From assembly GCA_013696525.1 (NCBI GenBank), contig JACCYK010000486.1, forward strand, positions 1 to 7,692: DNA of 7,692 nucleotides, in the 5' to 3' direction. A program made the translations under genes and the position numbers. The notes under the pieces were generated by a model. The model had not been told where the DNA came from. It worked only from the letters and a program-made list of their open reading frames with translations, and did not search any database. Positions 1 through 7,492 of the stretch are shown here, one piece after another (within the stretch, counting starts at the first letter, position 1; every line of letters begins with the position of its first letter). The stretch comes from Chloroflexia bacterium (lineage in GTDB: Bacteria; Chloroflexota; Chloroflexia; Thermomicrobiales; UBA6265).

Positions 1-2
1 CC

Positions 3-62
3 GTTGCCGATCTCGCCGATGTGGACGCCGCCGCCACCCCGGTTAGTGACGACGAGGATTGA
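3..62 (+). CDS. Possible 3' end of a gene entering from the left edge
   Basis: Reading frame 3 is open from the window edge to a TGA at 60-62. It encodes VADLADVDAAATPVSDDED, an acidic tail of the kind seen at the C-terminus of many cytosolic proteins. Most of its codons end in G or C, as in the real genes here. If real, the gene converges tail-to-tail with pheT, leaving 73 bases between the stop codons. With only 19 codons visible, no function can be assigned and chance cannot be excluded. Confidence 0.3.
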   Translation, partial: VADLADVDAAATPVSDDED

Positions 63-111
63 CACGGCCCTCGGTCAAGTGGTGCGGCCATCGAAACTGG
101 GTGGTGGTGGC

Positions 112-127
112 GCGGGAATATTTCCGC
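112..127. other. Short hairpin just past the pheT stop
   Basis: GCGGGAATATTTCCGC forms a 7-base-pair stem (112-118 with 121-127, one G-U pair) closed by TA. It starts nine bases past the pheT stop codon on the minus strand. There is no T-run on either side, so it is not a standard Rho-independent terminator. It may still end or stabilise the pheST transcript, or the transcript of a converging gene from the left. Confidence 0.35.
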
Positions 128-135
128 CCGCCGGA

Positions 136-2580
136 TTACGTTCGCAACGTTCCCTCCACGCGCTGCTTGAGCGCCTTGCCGATTCGCTCCCGCACCTTGC
201 CGAGCTCAGTGTCGGTCAGGGCGCGGTCCGGCGCGGTGAAGGTGACCCGATAGGCCAGGCTCTTCTTGCCTTCGCCGAGCTGGGGGCCGCGATAGATGTC
301 AAAGAGGACGACACTGGTGGCCAACGGCCCGGCCCCGGCCCGGAGCGCCCGCTCGACCTCGGCCGCCGGTGTGTCATCGGCAACCACGATCGCGAAATCC
401 TGCTCGACCGCGAGGAACCGCGGTACCTGAACCCCGGTGACCGCGATCGAGCTGGCGGCGAAGAGGGCATCGAGATCGAGCTCGGCGACCGTGACCCGCG
501 GCCCGTCGATACCAAACGCCGCGGCAAGATCGGGCCGCAGCTCACCCAGGACCCCGATCGGCTGGTCGCCAATCGAGACGATCGCGGCGCGGCCAGGATG
601 CAACGCGGGGTGGTTTGAACGATCAAACCGAGCGTCGCTCACGCCACACCGGTTGAGCACCGCCTCGGTCATGCCTTTGAGATCGAAGAAATCAAGCTCA
701 CCCTCCTGACTGAAGCGGCCGACCGGCTCCCGGCGCCCCGCCAGCACGACCGCGGCCCAGTTCGCTTCGTGCGGCAGCGGCGCCTCCTCGTCTGCCCTGG
801 ACGGCAGGTAGACCCGGGACAGCTCGAAGAAGCGAACGCCCATCTCGTGCTTCAGGTTCTCGGACACGACCGCGAGCAGTCCGGGAAGCAGGGTCGGCCG
901 GAGATATGGGCGGTCGCTCTGCATCGGATTGCGGAGTTTCCACAGGTCAGCCAATGGGACGGGATCGAGGAAGCCGGAACTGTCGTCCTCAGCAGCCAGC
1001 AACTGCAACTCTTGCTCCCGAGCGGTGATGTAGGTGACCGCTTCGAAGCAGCCGGAGGCGACGAGGACCTCGCGGATCAGGCGCTGGCGCAGAAAAACCG
1101 GGTCACGTTGCACCGGGGTCGATTTGCCCGTGGGCAGCGTTTCGGGGAGGGTCTCGTAGCCGACGATCCTGGCCACTTCTTCGACGATGTCGGCCGCCAT
1201 CGTGAGGTCTTGGCGATAGGTCGGGATCGTCAGGGAGAGCGTGCTGCCCTCAAGAGAGGGAGCCAGGTCAAGGCTGGCCAGGACATCGAGCACCTGCTCC
1301 GGCTGATAGCGGACGCCGAGCAGGCGCTCGATCTCGCCGAACGGCATCGCCAGCGGCCGCGGCCGGACCGGGTTGGGATAGATATCGCGCACGGCCACGA
1401 TCTTGCTGCCAGGGCAGAGCTCGAGCAGCAGGTGAGTGGCGCGGGCCGCCGCATCGAACGCCAGCGCGGGATCGAGGCCGCGCTCAAAGCGGACCGAGGC
1501 GTCGGTCTTGAGCTTCAGTGCCCGCGCCGTGTGGCGGATCGACACCATGTTGAACGTCGCGGATTCGAGGATGATGGCCGTCGTCTCGTCATCGACCTCG
1601 CTGTTGACTCCGCCCATCACCCCGGCGATGCCGACCGCCCGCTCCGGGTCGGCGATGACCAAGACCTCGGGGGTCAGCTTGCGCTGCTGGTGATCGAGCG
1701 TTTCCAGCGCCTCGTCCTGGCCCGCCCGGCGAACGATGATCCTGCCCTCCGCCAGCCGGGCCCGGTCAAAGGCGTGCAGGGGCTGCCCCCACTCCAGCAT
1801 CACGTAATTGGTGACATCGACGATATTGTTAATGGGGCGCACCCCGGCGACGGTCAGCCGCCGCGCCAGCCAGTCCGGGGAGGGGCCAACGCGCAACCCC
1901 TCAATGGCCACGGCGAGATAGCGCGCGCAGAGCTCGGGCGCCTCCAAGCGAGCCAGCGCATCGTCCGCCGCCGGCGCCCCGGCCAGGTCGGCGACGGGCG
2001 GAAGATGCAGGCAATGTTCAGTCAGCGCCGCCGCCTCGCGGGCGATGCCGAGCATGGAGAAGGCATGGACCAGGTTGGGCGTGATCTCAAATTCGATCAC
2101 GGTGTCGCCCAACCAGTCGACCAGGGGGACGCCAACCGGGGCATCCTCCGCCAGCACCATGATCCCTTCATGCTCGGCCGAGAGGCCCAGCTCCTTTTCG
2201 GAGCAGACCATCCCTTCCGAGCGGATACCCCGGATCGTGCTTGGTTTGAGCGTCTTGTAGGTGACGCCCTCAACGTAGGGGTCGATCAAGCGGGCGCCAA
2301 CCAACGCCAGGGCGACCTTCTGCCCTGGCGCGATGTTCGGGGCGCCGGTGACGACGGTGAGGCGATGCTCACCGGCACTGACCGTGGCCAACACCAGACG
2401 GTCGGCGTCCGGATGCGACGCCACCTGTTCGACGTGGCCGACGTAGACATTGTCCCAGCCGTGGCCGATGACCTCGATCTTCTCGGCTTCGAGCCCGGCC
2501 ATCGTCAGGCGATGCGCCAAGTCCCGTGGCGGGAGGTCGATCGTGATGAAATCAGCGAGCCAGCGGAGCGGCACTCTCAT
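136..2580 (-). CDS. pheT: Phenylalanine--tRNA ligase beta subunit
   Basis: This is the beta subunit of the cytosolic alpha2beta2 phenylalanyl-tRNA synthetase. It binds tRNA-Phe and edits mischarged Tyr-tRNA-Phe. At 814 residues it is a normal bacterial full length. Domains in order are: the N-terminal MRVPLRWLADF segment; an EMAP-like tRNA-binding fold at about 40-150, ending in CSEKELGLS; the B3/B4 editing domain at about 215-390, containing NNIVDVTNYVMLEWGQPLHAFD and FERGLDP, with H269 and E339 in positions that by family knowledge should line the editing pocket; the B5 domain at about 408-480 (RQDLTMAADIVEEVARIVGYE); an inactive synthetase-like core at about 490-700; and a C-terminal ferredoxin-fold anticodon-binding domain at about 718-814 (FDIYRGPQLGEGKKSLAYR). 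The ATG at 2580 lies 27 bases after the pheS stop, with AAGGA as a likely ribosome site, so the two genes are cotranscribed. One oddity is TPNLVHAFS at 168-175, where the family usually has TPNRxD. Confidence 0.98.
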   Translation of the reverse strand: MRVPLRWLADFITIDLPPRDLAHRLTMAGLEAEKIEVIGHGWDNVYVGHVEQVASHPDADRLVLATVSAGEHRLTVVTGAPNIAPGQKVALALVGARLIDPYVEGVTYKTLKPSTIRGIRSEGMVCSEKELGLSAEHEGIMVLAEDAPVGVPLVDWLGDTVIEFEITPNLVHAFSMLGIAREAAALTEHCLHLPPVADLAGAPAADDALARLEAPELCARYLAVAIEGLRVGPSPDWLARRLTVAGVRPINNIVDVTNYVMLEWGQPLHAFDRARLAEGRIIVRRAGQDEALETLDHQQRKLTPEVLVIADPERAVGIAGVMGGVNSEVDDETTAIILESATFNMVSIRHTARALKLKTDASVRFERGLDPALAFDAAARATHLLLELCPGSKIVAVRDIYPNPVRPRPLAMPFGEIERLLGVRYQPEQVLDVLASLDLAPSLEGSTLSLTIPTYRQDLTMAADIVEEVARIVGYETLPETLPTGKSTPVQRDPVFLRQRLIREVLVASGCFEAVTYITAREQELQLLAAEDDSSGFLDPVPLADLWKLRNPMQSDRPYLRPTLLPGLLAVVSENLKHEMGVRFFELSRVYLPSRADEEAPLPHEANWAAVVLAGRREPVGRFSQEGELDFFDLKGMTEAVLNRCGVSDARFDRSNHPALHPGRAAIVSIGDQPIGVLGELRPDLAAAFGIDGPRVTVAELDLDALFAASSIAVTGVQVPRFLAVEQDFAIVVADDTPAAEVERALRAGAGPLATSVVLFDIYRGPQLGEGKKSLAYRVTFTAPDRALTDTELGKVRERIGKALKQRVEGTLRT

Positions 2581-2607
2581 GCGGTTGAGTCCTTCGTGAT
2601 GGAGCCC

Positions 2608-3660
2608 TCAGGCGACGCGGGCAAATTGACGCAAGACGCGAAGATCGTTGGCGGCGAAGGCCCGGATGTCGTCCAGCCCGGAGCGCATCATCGCGATCCG
2701 GTCGATGCCGAGTCCGAAGGCGAAGCCGCTGACCTGATCCGGGTCGTATCCAACGCCGCGCAGAACATTGGGGTGGACCATCCCGGCGCCGCCCAGCTCC
2801 AGCCAGCCGGTCTGCTTACAGACCCGACAGCCCCGGCCGTCACAGATCGCGCAGTCGATCGCGAAGTCGACCCCCGGCTCGGTGAACGGGAAGAAGTCAC
2901 AGCGAAACCGGATCTTGCGCGCCGGGCCGAAGAGCTGGCGAGCGACCTCGGCCAGCGTGCCCTTGAGGTCGGACATCGTGATGTTAGTGTCGACCGCCAG
3001 CCCTTCGAGCTGATGAAACATCCATTCGTGCGAGGCGTCCTGCGCCTCGTAGCGGAACGCCTTGCCTGGCACGACCACCCGGACCGGCGGCGGCTGCCGC
3101 TCCATTGTTCGCGCCTGCATCGGCGAGGTGTGGGTGCGGAGGACAAGCTCTTCAGCCGCCTCAACGTGCAAGGTATCCCAGACATCGCGTGCCGGGTGAT
3201 CGGCCGGGATATTGAGCAAATCGAAGTTGTAGCGGGCGGTTTCCACCTCGGGGCCAAAGACGGTCTGGTAGCCGAGGAGGGCGAATATCTCGCTCAGCTC
3301 GTCAATGACTTGCGACAAGGGATGGCTGCCGCCAAACACCGGGCGCCGGCCCGGCAACGAGATATCGACCGCGTCGGCGTCCAACCGTCGATCCAGCGCC
3401 GCGGCGGCGAGCGTCGTACGTTTCGCTTCATACGCCTTCGTCAACTCCACCTTGAGGGCGTTCCCGGCCCGGCCGGCCAGCGGCCGCTCCTCCGCCGAGA
3501 GTGCGCCGAGGCCGCGCAAGAACGTCGTCAGCTCCCCCTTGGCCCCGAGGAACGAGCGTTCCCAATCGGTGATCGCGGCGAGGCCGGCCGCGTCGTCGAG
3601 GCCGGCGAGGGCGCGATGACGCATCGCGTGCAGCTGATCTTGGACCGATGTCGGGCTCAT
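2608..3660 (-). CDS. pheS: Phenylalanine--tRNA ligase alpha subunit
   Basis: This is the catalytic subunit of phenylalanyl-tRNA synthetase: it activates phenylalanine with ATP and transfers it to tRNA-Phe in the cytosol. At 350 residues it is the usual bacterial length. Residues 1 to about 90 form the helical N-terminal arm. The class II core follows, with HTSPMQAR (177-184), motif 2 around GKAFRYEAQDASHEW (R203), the phenylalanine-pocket signature FPFTEP (257-262), GAGMVHPNVL (291-300), and motif 3 GLGIDRIA with R321. Between FPFTEP and GAGMVHP sit four cysteines (C270, C273, C278, C281), which look like a zinc knuckle, an insertion known in a subset of bacterial PheS. The start at 3660 is chosen because GGGAGG (3676-3671) and TGAGGA (3668-3663) precede it. 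An upstream in-frame ATG at 3720 lies inside the T-box antiterminator. The gene is first in the pheST operon and is controlled by the T-box leader. Confidence 0.98.
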   Translation of the reverse strand: MSPTSVQDQLHAMRHRALAGLDDAAGLAAITDWERSFLGAKGELTTFLRGLGALSAEERPLAGRAGNALKVELTKAYEAKRTTLAAAALDRRLDADAVDISLPGRRPVFGGSHPLSQVIDELSEIFALLGYQTVFGPEVETARYNFDLLNIPADHPARDVWDTLHVEAAEELVLRTHTSPMQARTMERQPPPVRVVVPGKAFRYEAQDASHEWMFHQLEGLAVDTNITMSDLKGTLAEVARQLFGPARKIRFRCDFFPFTEPGVDFAIDCAICDGRGCRVCKQTGWLELGGAGMVHPNVLRGVGYDPDQVSGFAFGLGIDRIAMMRSGLDDIRAFAANDLRVLRQFARVA

Positions 3661-3688
3661 GTTCCTCAGTCCTCCCGCGTGCGGGCAC

Positions 3689-3716
3689 AAAAAAACCCCT
3701 CGGCAGGGACGAGGGG
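3689..3716 (-). terminator. Rho-independent attenuator of the T-box
   Basis: On the minus strand CCCCTCG (3716-3710) pairs with CGAGGGG (3702-3696) around a seven-base loop, followed directly by seven T residues. The hairpin ends 28 bases before the pheS ATG. It should form when charged tRNA-Phe leaves the antiterminator unstable, stopping transcription before pheS. Confidence 0.96.
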
Positions 3717-3736
3717 CCACCGCGCGGTACCACCCT
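3705..3736 (-). promoter_or_regulatory. T-box antiterminator with tRNA acceptor-end bulge
   Basis: AGGGTGGTACCGCG (3736-3723) pairs with CGTCCCT (3711-3705): AGGG with CCCT, and GCG with CGT. The unpaired UGGU between the helices is the site that binds the tRNA NCCA end. Its last U calls for discriminator base A73, the base normally found in tRNA-Phe. The CG of the 3' strand is also used by the terminator, so the two folds exclude each other. Confidence 0.93.
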
Positions 3737-3986
3737 GCTTTGCCGGTTGCCCGGCACGCTCAGCCGCCGGCCCCGATCGCTCGGGAGCGCGGCGTACCCC
3801 GCTAATGGAGGGGTCTCCAGAGCCGGCTACTGGCGCGGAAGGCGCCGTTCACCGGTCGGCTCGAGAGCGAACTTCCTCGCCGCGCCACCGCGGCCGCTTG
3901 CAGTCGGCGGCGGGCCGTCCCTGTTCGGCGCCACGGCGAGTACTTTGCTCCGTCATTGCCATTCGGCACTCTTCAATTTGACGACG

Positions 3987-3995
3987 AGTATACCA
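3987..3995 (-). promoter_or_regulatory. Promoter of pheST, extended -10
   Basis: The minus strand reads TGGTATACT, which is a TGn extension joined to the -10 hexamer TATACT (five of six matches to TATAAT). No good -35 hexamer lies 16-18 bases upstream, which is common with extended -10 promoters. Transcription would start near 3979, just ahead of T-box stem I. That gives a leader of about 319 bases before pheS. Confidence 0.7.
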
Positions 3996-4020
3996 AACCG
4001 CGACCATGCACCGAGGTTGA

Positions 4021-5340
<1,320 letters not shown>

Positions 5341-5500
5341 TATCCGGGAGGACGGCGGACGATGCCTATGCTGGTTGACTGACCGGCCGTCGCGAGCATG
5401 CGCGGGGCCAAAGCCACCGCGCTGAATACACAAACCGCCATGAAGGGCGCCGATCTCTCTGTCGACCTGAGGAAGCAATATCAACTTCGGGTGAACACTT

Positions 5501-5515
5501 GTGCTTCGGAAGCAC
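5501..5515. other. Hairpin before repeat copy A
   Basis: GTGCTTCGGAAGCAC is a near-perfect inverted repeat: GTGCTT pairs with AAGCAC around CGG. Its right arm can instead pair with CGGTGCT at 5544-5550, so two exclusive folds are possible. There is no T-run after it. Confidence 0.5.
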
Positions 5516-5574
5516 CGCGAAACTCAGTCCTGAAAGGACTTTTCGGTGCTCAGCGCGGAATTCATTCCAGCGCC
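5511..5574 (+). repeat. Interspersed two-hairpin repeat, copy A
   Basis: The part shared with copy B is 5524-5574. The first hairpin is AGTCCT-GAA-AGGACT (5526-5540). In this copy it is extended by AAA with TTT and by AGCACCG (5511-5517) with CGGTGCT (5544-5550), giving a long bulged stem. The second is GGAAT-TC-ATTCC (5557-5568), enclosed by GGTGCT (5545-5550) and AGCGCC (5569-5574). It lies between the convergent stops of eno and the MalG-like permease gene. About 42 of 52 aligned columns match copy B, including a 15-base identical core. It resembles a REP-like intergenic element; function is unknown. Confidence 0.75.
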
Positions 5575-5621
5575 CCGTCAGCACCAGCGTTCGCTAGGAT
5601 CCGAGCCGCCCAAAATCCGCG

Positions 5622-6533
5622 CTACGTCTTCAGCGCCCCTTCCTGCAGCCCCTTCATGTACCAGCGCTGGGCGATGCTGAAGGCCACCAGGCCCGGCGTG
5701 ATTGCCATCACGTAGACGGCGGCGATCCGGGGCCAGACCCAAGCCCCCATCCCGCCGGAAGCGCTCGCCAGCACCACCGGCAACGTCCGGGCCGATTGAT
5801 CGTTCATCAATGAGACGGCGAGCAGGTACTCGCCCCAGGCCGCCACGAAGTTGACGATGATGACCACCACGATGCCGTTGCTGACGAGGGGCAGCATGAT
5901 CCCAAGCAACATGCGGACCGGACCAGCACCGTCGATCCGCGCCGCGTCGGGCAAATCCTTCGGGATCGTCTCGAACATGCCCCGCATGATGAAGACCGAG
6001 ATCGCGATACTCAGGGCGACATAGGGCAGGATCAGACCCCATGTCACGTTGATCAGGCCAAGCCGGCGCTGGATATCCCAAATCGCGATCAACGCCGTCA
6101 CCCGGGTCGGGAAGAAGAGCGATGCCACGAGGAGGGCGAGAATGACCGCCTTGCCAGGGGTGCGGAGATGGACCAGCGCGTAGCCGGCCAGGATCGCCGC
6201 GATGGTGGTCAGCACCACGGTCCCGGTCGTCACCAGCACGCTGTTCCAGAAGTTGGTGGCCAGCGTCGGGATCCGCTGCAACGAGTAGGCATAGTGGCTA
6301 AAATCAAATACCGTTGGCCAAATTTCGTTCTGGTAGGCGTCGGGCAGCGATTTGACCGACAGGAGCAGCACCCAGGCAATCGGAAATAAGATGATGACGC
6401 AGAACACGATCAGCGTCAGGTGGCGGAGCACGGTTCCCATCGTCGGTCCCCGGCGCGGTCGCCACGTATCCGCGACCGGGGTTGCGCGCGGTGAGACATG
6501 CGCTACTGGTGCGGTTAGCTCTCGTGTCGCCAT
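5622..6533 (-). CDS. Sugar ABC transporter permease, MalG-like (CUT1 type)
   Basis: This is one of two membrane subunits of a binding-protein-dependent sugar importer (BPD_transp_1 fold). The 303 residues start with a Pro/Arg-rich cytosolic tail of about 35 residues. Hydrophobic segments follow near 38-60, 96-120, 127-149, 163-185, 219-240 and 269-288, giving the six helices usual for MalG. The cytoplasmic EAA loop that docks the ATPase is clear at 195-215 (DAARIDGAGPVRMLLGIMLP). The C-terminus, RWYMKGLQEGALKT, is the typical MalG/AraQ-type ending. The start at 6533 is preferred because TGAGGT, overlapping the stop of the upstream permease gene, sits six bases before it, and because the open frame upstream of it overlaps that gene and reads as non-membrane sequence. 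Only eight bases separate the two permease genes, so they are surely cotranscribed. The sugar cannot be told from sequence alone. Confidence 0.93.
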   Translation of the reverse strand: MATRELTAPVAHVSPRATPVADTWRPRRGPTMGTVLRHLTLIVFCVIILFPIAWVLLLSVKSLPDAYQNEIWPTVFDFSHYAYSLQRIPTLATNFWNSVLVTTGTVVLTTIAAILAGYALVHLRTPGKAVILALLVASLFFPTRVTALIAIWDIQRRLGLINVTWGLILPYVALSIAISVFIMRGMFETIPKDLPDAARIDGAGPVRMLLGIMLPLVSNGIVVVIIVNFVAAWGEYLLAVSLMNDQSARTLPVVLASASGGMGAWVWPRIAAVYVMAITPGLVAFSIAQRWYMKGLQEGALKT

Positions 6534-6541
6534 CGTGTACC

Positions 6542-7492
6542 TCAGTCCCGAGACCGGAACAAGTAGAACAGCCCGGCTACAACCACGAGCATCGCGATCG
6601 CGCCGATCCAGCCAATGGCCGCCGCATAGCTCTGGTTGTGGTCGCCCGTGACGAATGCGGTCTCGAACATGTAGACCGTCCAGGTGTAGGTGGGACGATC
6701 CCGTTGAAAGGCGCCCATAATGAGATACTCGTCGATGATGGCCATCGCCGTGCCAAACCTCAACACCACCAGGACCAGAACGATCGGCAAGAGGCGGGGA
6801 AAGGTCACATCCCAAAACATGCGCCACTCGTTGGCGCCGTCAACCCGCGCGGCGTCGGGCAGATCCTTCGAGATGACCGCCAAGCCAGCCAAGAAGAACA
6901 TGGTGTGGTAGCCGAGCCCCCACCACCATTCCATCACTGCCAGCGACGGGAACACGAGCTGGGGGTCGCCGATCCACTGTGGCTGATTGCGATTTGTATA
7001 GATGCCGAGCACATCCACCAAGACCCAGTTGATCGGCCCGATATAGAGGTCGTACATCCATTTCCAGAGGACAAAGACCAACGGTCCCGGAATCATCGCC
7101 GGGATCAGCAGCACCAGCCGGTAGAACGTCGCCACTTTCTGATTGACGACCCGGTCGACGAGCACGGCGACGAACATCGGGATGAAGATCATGCCGGGCA
7201 CGAACAAGGCGGTAAAGGTCGCCGCCCGCAGCAAACCCTGCTGCAACAACGGGTCGGCCAGGGCGCGCCGGAAGTTGTCAAACCCAACGAAGTTGACCTG
7301 TTGGCCCAGGCGCAGGAACTGGTAGTCGGTAAAGCTGATCCGGGCAACTTCAACGATTGGGTAAATCTGCCAGCCGACAAAGAAAACAACCGTCGGCAAC
7401 AGAAAGAGCCAACTTACCGGAAACCATCCGAGCAAACGCCTGCCGCGCCGTGGTCCTCGTCCACTAGGATAGGCTGAGACGACCTGTGCCAT
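6542..7492 (-). CDS. Sugar ABC transporter permease, MalF/UgpA-like (CUT1 type)
   Basis: This is the partner membrane subunit of the same importer. The 316 residues have a basic cytosolic start (GRGPRRGRR at 11-19). Helix 1 is near 26-48, followed by the usual periplasmic segment RISFTDYQF...FVGFDNFRRAL (51-78). Further hydrophobic stretches lie near 92-113, 124-146, 181-205, 233-255 and 288-311. The EAA loop at 213-235 reads DAARVDGANEWRMFWDVTFP, the ATPase-docking signature. It lacks the long extra N-terminal helices of E. coli MalF, so it is closer to the short UgpA/LacF/MsmF form. The ATG at 7492 has AGG five bases upstream, a weak ribosome site. It is the first gene of the pair in the window. 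In CUT1 operons a solute-binding lipoprotein usually comes before it, but none lies in the 200 bases up to the window edge. No ATPase gene is visible; such importers often share one encoded elsewhere. Confidence 0.93.
   Translation of the reverse strand: MAQVVSAYPSGRGPRRGRRLLGWFPVSWLFLLPTVVFFVGWQIYPIVEVARISFTDYQFLRLGQQVNFVGFDNFRRALADPLLQQGLLRAATFTALFVPGMIFIPMFVAVLVDRVVNQKVATFYRLVLLIPAMIPGPLVFVLWKWMYDLYIGPINWVLVDVLGIYTNRNQPQWIGDPQLVFPSLAVMEWWWGLGYHTMFFLAGLAVISKDLPDAARVDGANEWRMFWDVTFPRLLPIVLVLVVLRFGTAMAIIDEYLIMGAFQRDRPTYTWTVYMFETAFVTGDHNQSYAAAIGWIGAIAMLVVVAGLFYLFRSRD

Larger units (their letters stand above)
3689..3979 (-). promoter_or_regulatory. T-box riboswitch leader for pheST, phenylalanine-specific
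   Basis: Read on the minus strand, the leader shows nearly every T-box element. Stem I has GAGC (3950-3947) paired with GCTC (3868-3865). Next comes the specifier loop, with AGTA on the 5' side (3944-3941) and GAAG plus the codon TTC (3871-3869) on the 3' side. CTCGCCG (3940-3934) then pairs with CGGCGAG (3882-3876). The apical loop holds CTGCAAG (3903-3897), matching the conserved CUGMRAG. Stem II carries GAA (3850-3848) opposite AGTA (3831-3828), its S-turn motif. The IIA/B pseudoknot is TGGA (3819-3816) with TCCA (3809-3806), interleaved with ACCCC (3814-3810) and GGGGT (3800-3796). Stem III is GCCGG-GCAA-CCGGC (3755-3742). The T-box core AGGGTGGTACCGCG follows at 3736-3723. The UUC codon reads Phe, and UGGU complements ACCA at the 3' end of tRNA-Phe. 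By family knowledge, uncharged tRNA-Phe stabilises the antiterminator and turns pheST on. Confidence 0.97.
5341..5621. other. Convergent gap between eno and the permease gene
   Basis: No gene is supported here; the short open frames are not protein-like. The left part (5341-5500) has no clear hairpin followed by a T-run on the plus strand, so the eno terminator is not obvious. From 5501 onward the gap holds stacked hairpins and one copy of a repeat, which may serve to separate the two converging transcription units. Confidence 0.6.

Noticed and set aside
3661..3720. Upstream in-frame ATG at 3720 as the pheS start
   Set aside because: It would put coding sequence through the T-box antiterminator and terminator, and the extra 20 residues do not match PheS. 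The ATG at 3660 has a good ribosome site and the expected N-terminus.
769..3981. Open frame of 1070 codons on the plus strand opposite pheT, pheS and the T-box
   Set aside because: It is antisense to two well-identified genes, its translation is low in hydrophobic patterning and rich in Arg, Asp, Gln and Gly, and it runs through the T-box leader. Long antisense frames are expected opposite GC-rich genes.
6534..6827. In-frame ATG at 6827 as the start of the MalG-like permease
   Set aside because: The extra 98 residues overlap the upstream permease gene in another frame and are His/Arg/Gly-rich without membrane character. The ATG at 6533 has TGAGGT in front and gives a normal length.
6482..7477. 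Open frame of 331 codons on the plus strand opposite the MalF-like permease
   Set aside because: It is a charged, low-complexity shadow of a clear membrane protein on the other strand, without a ribosome site or recognisable family.
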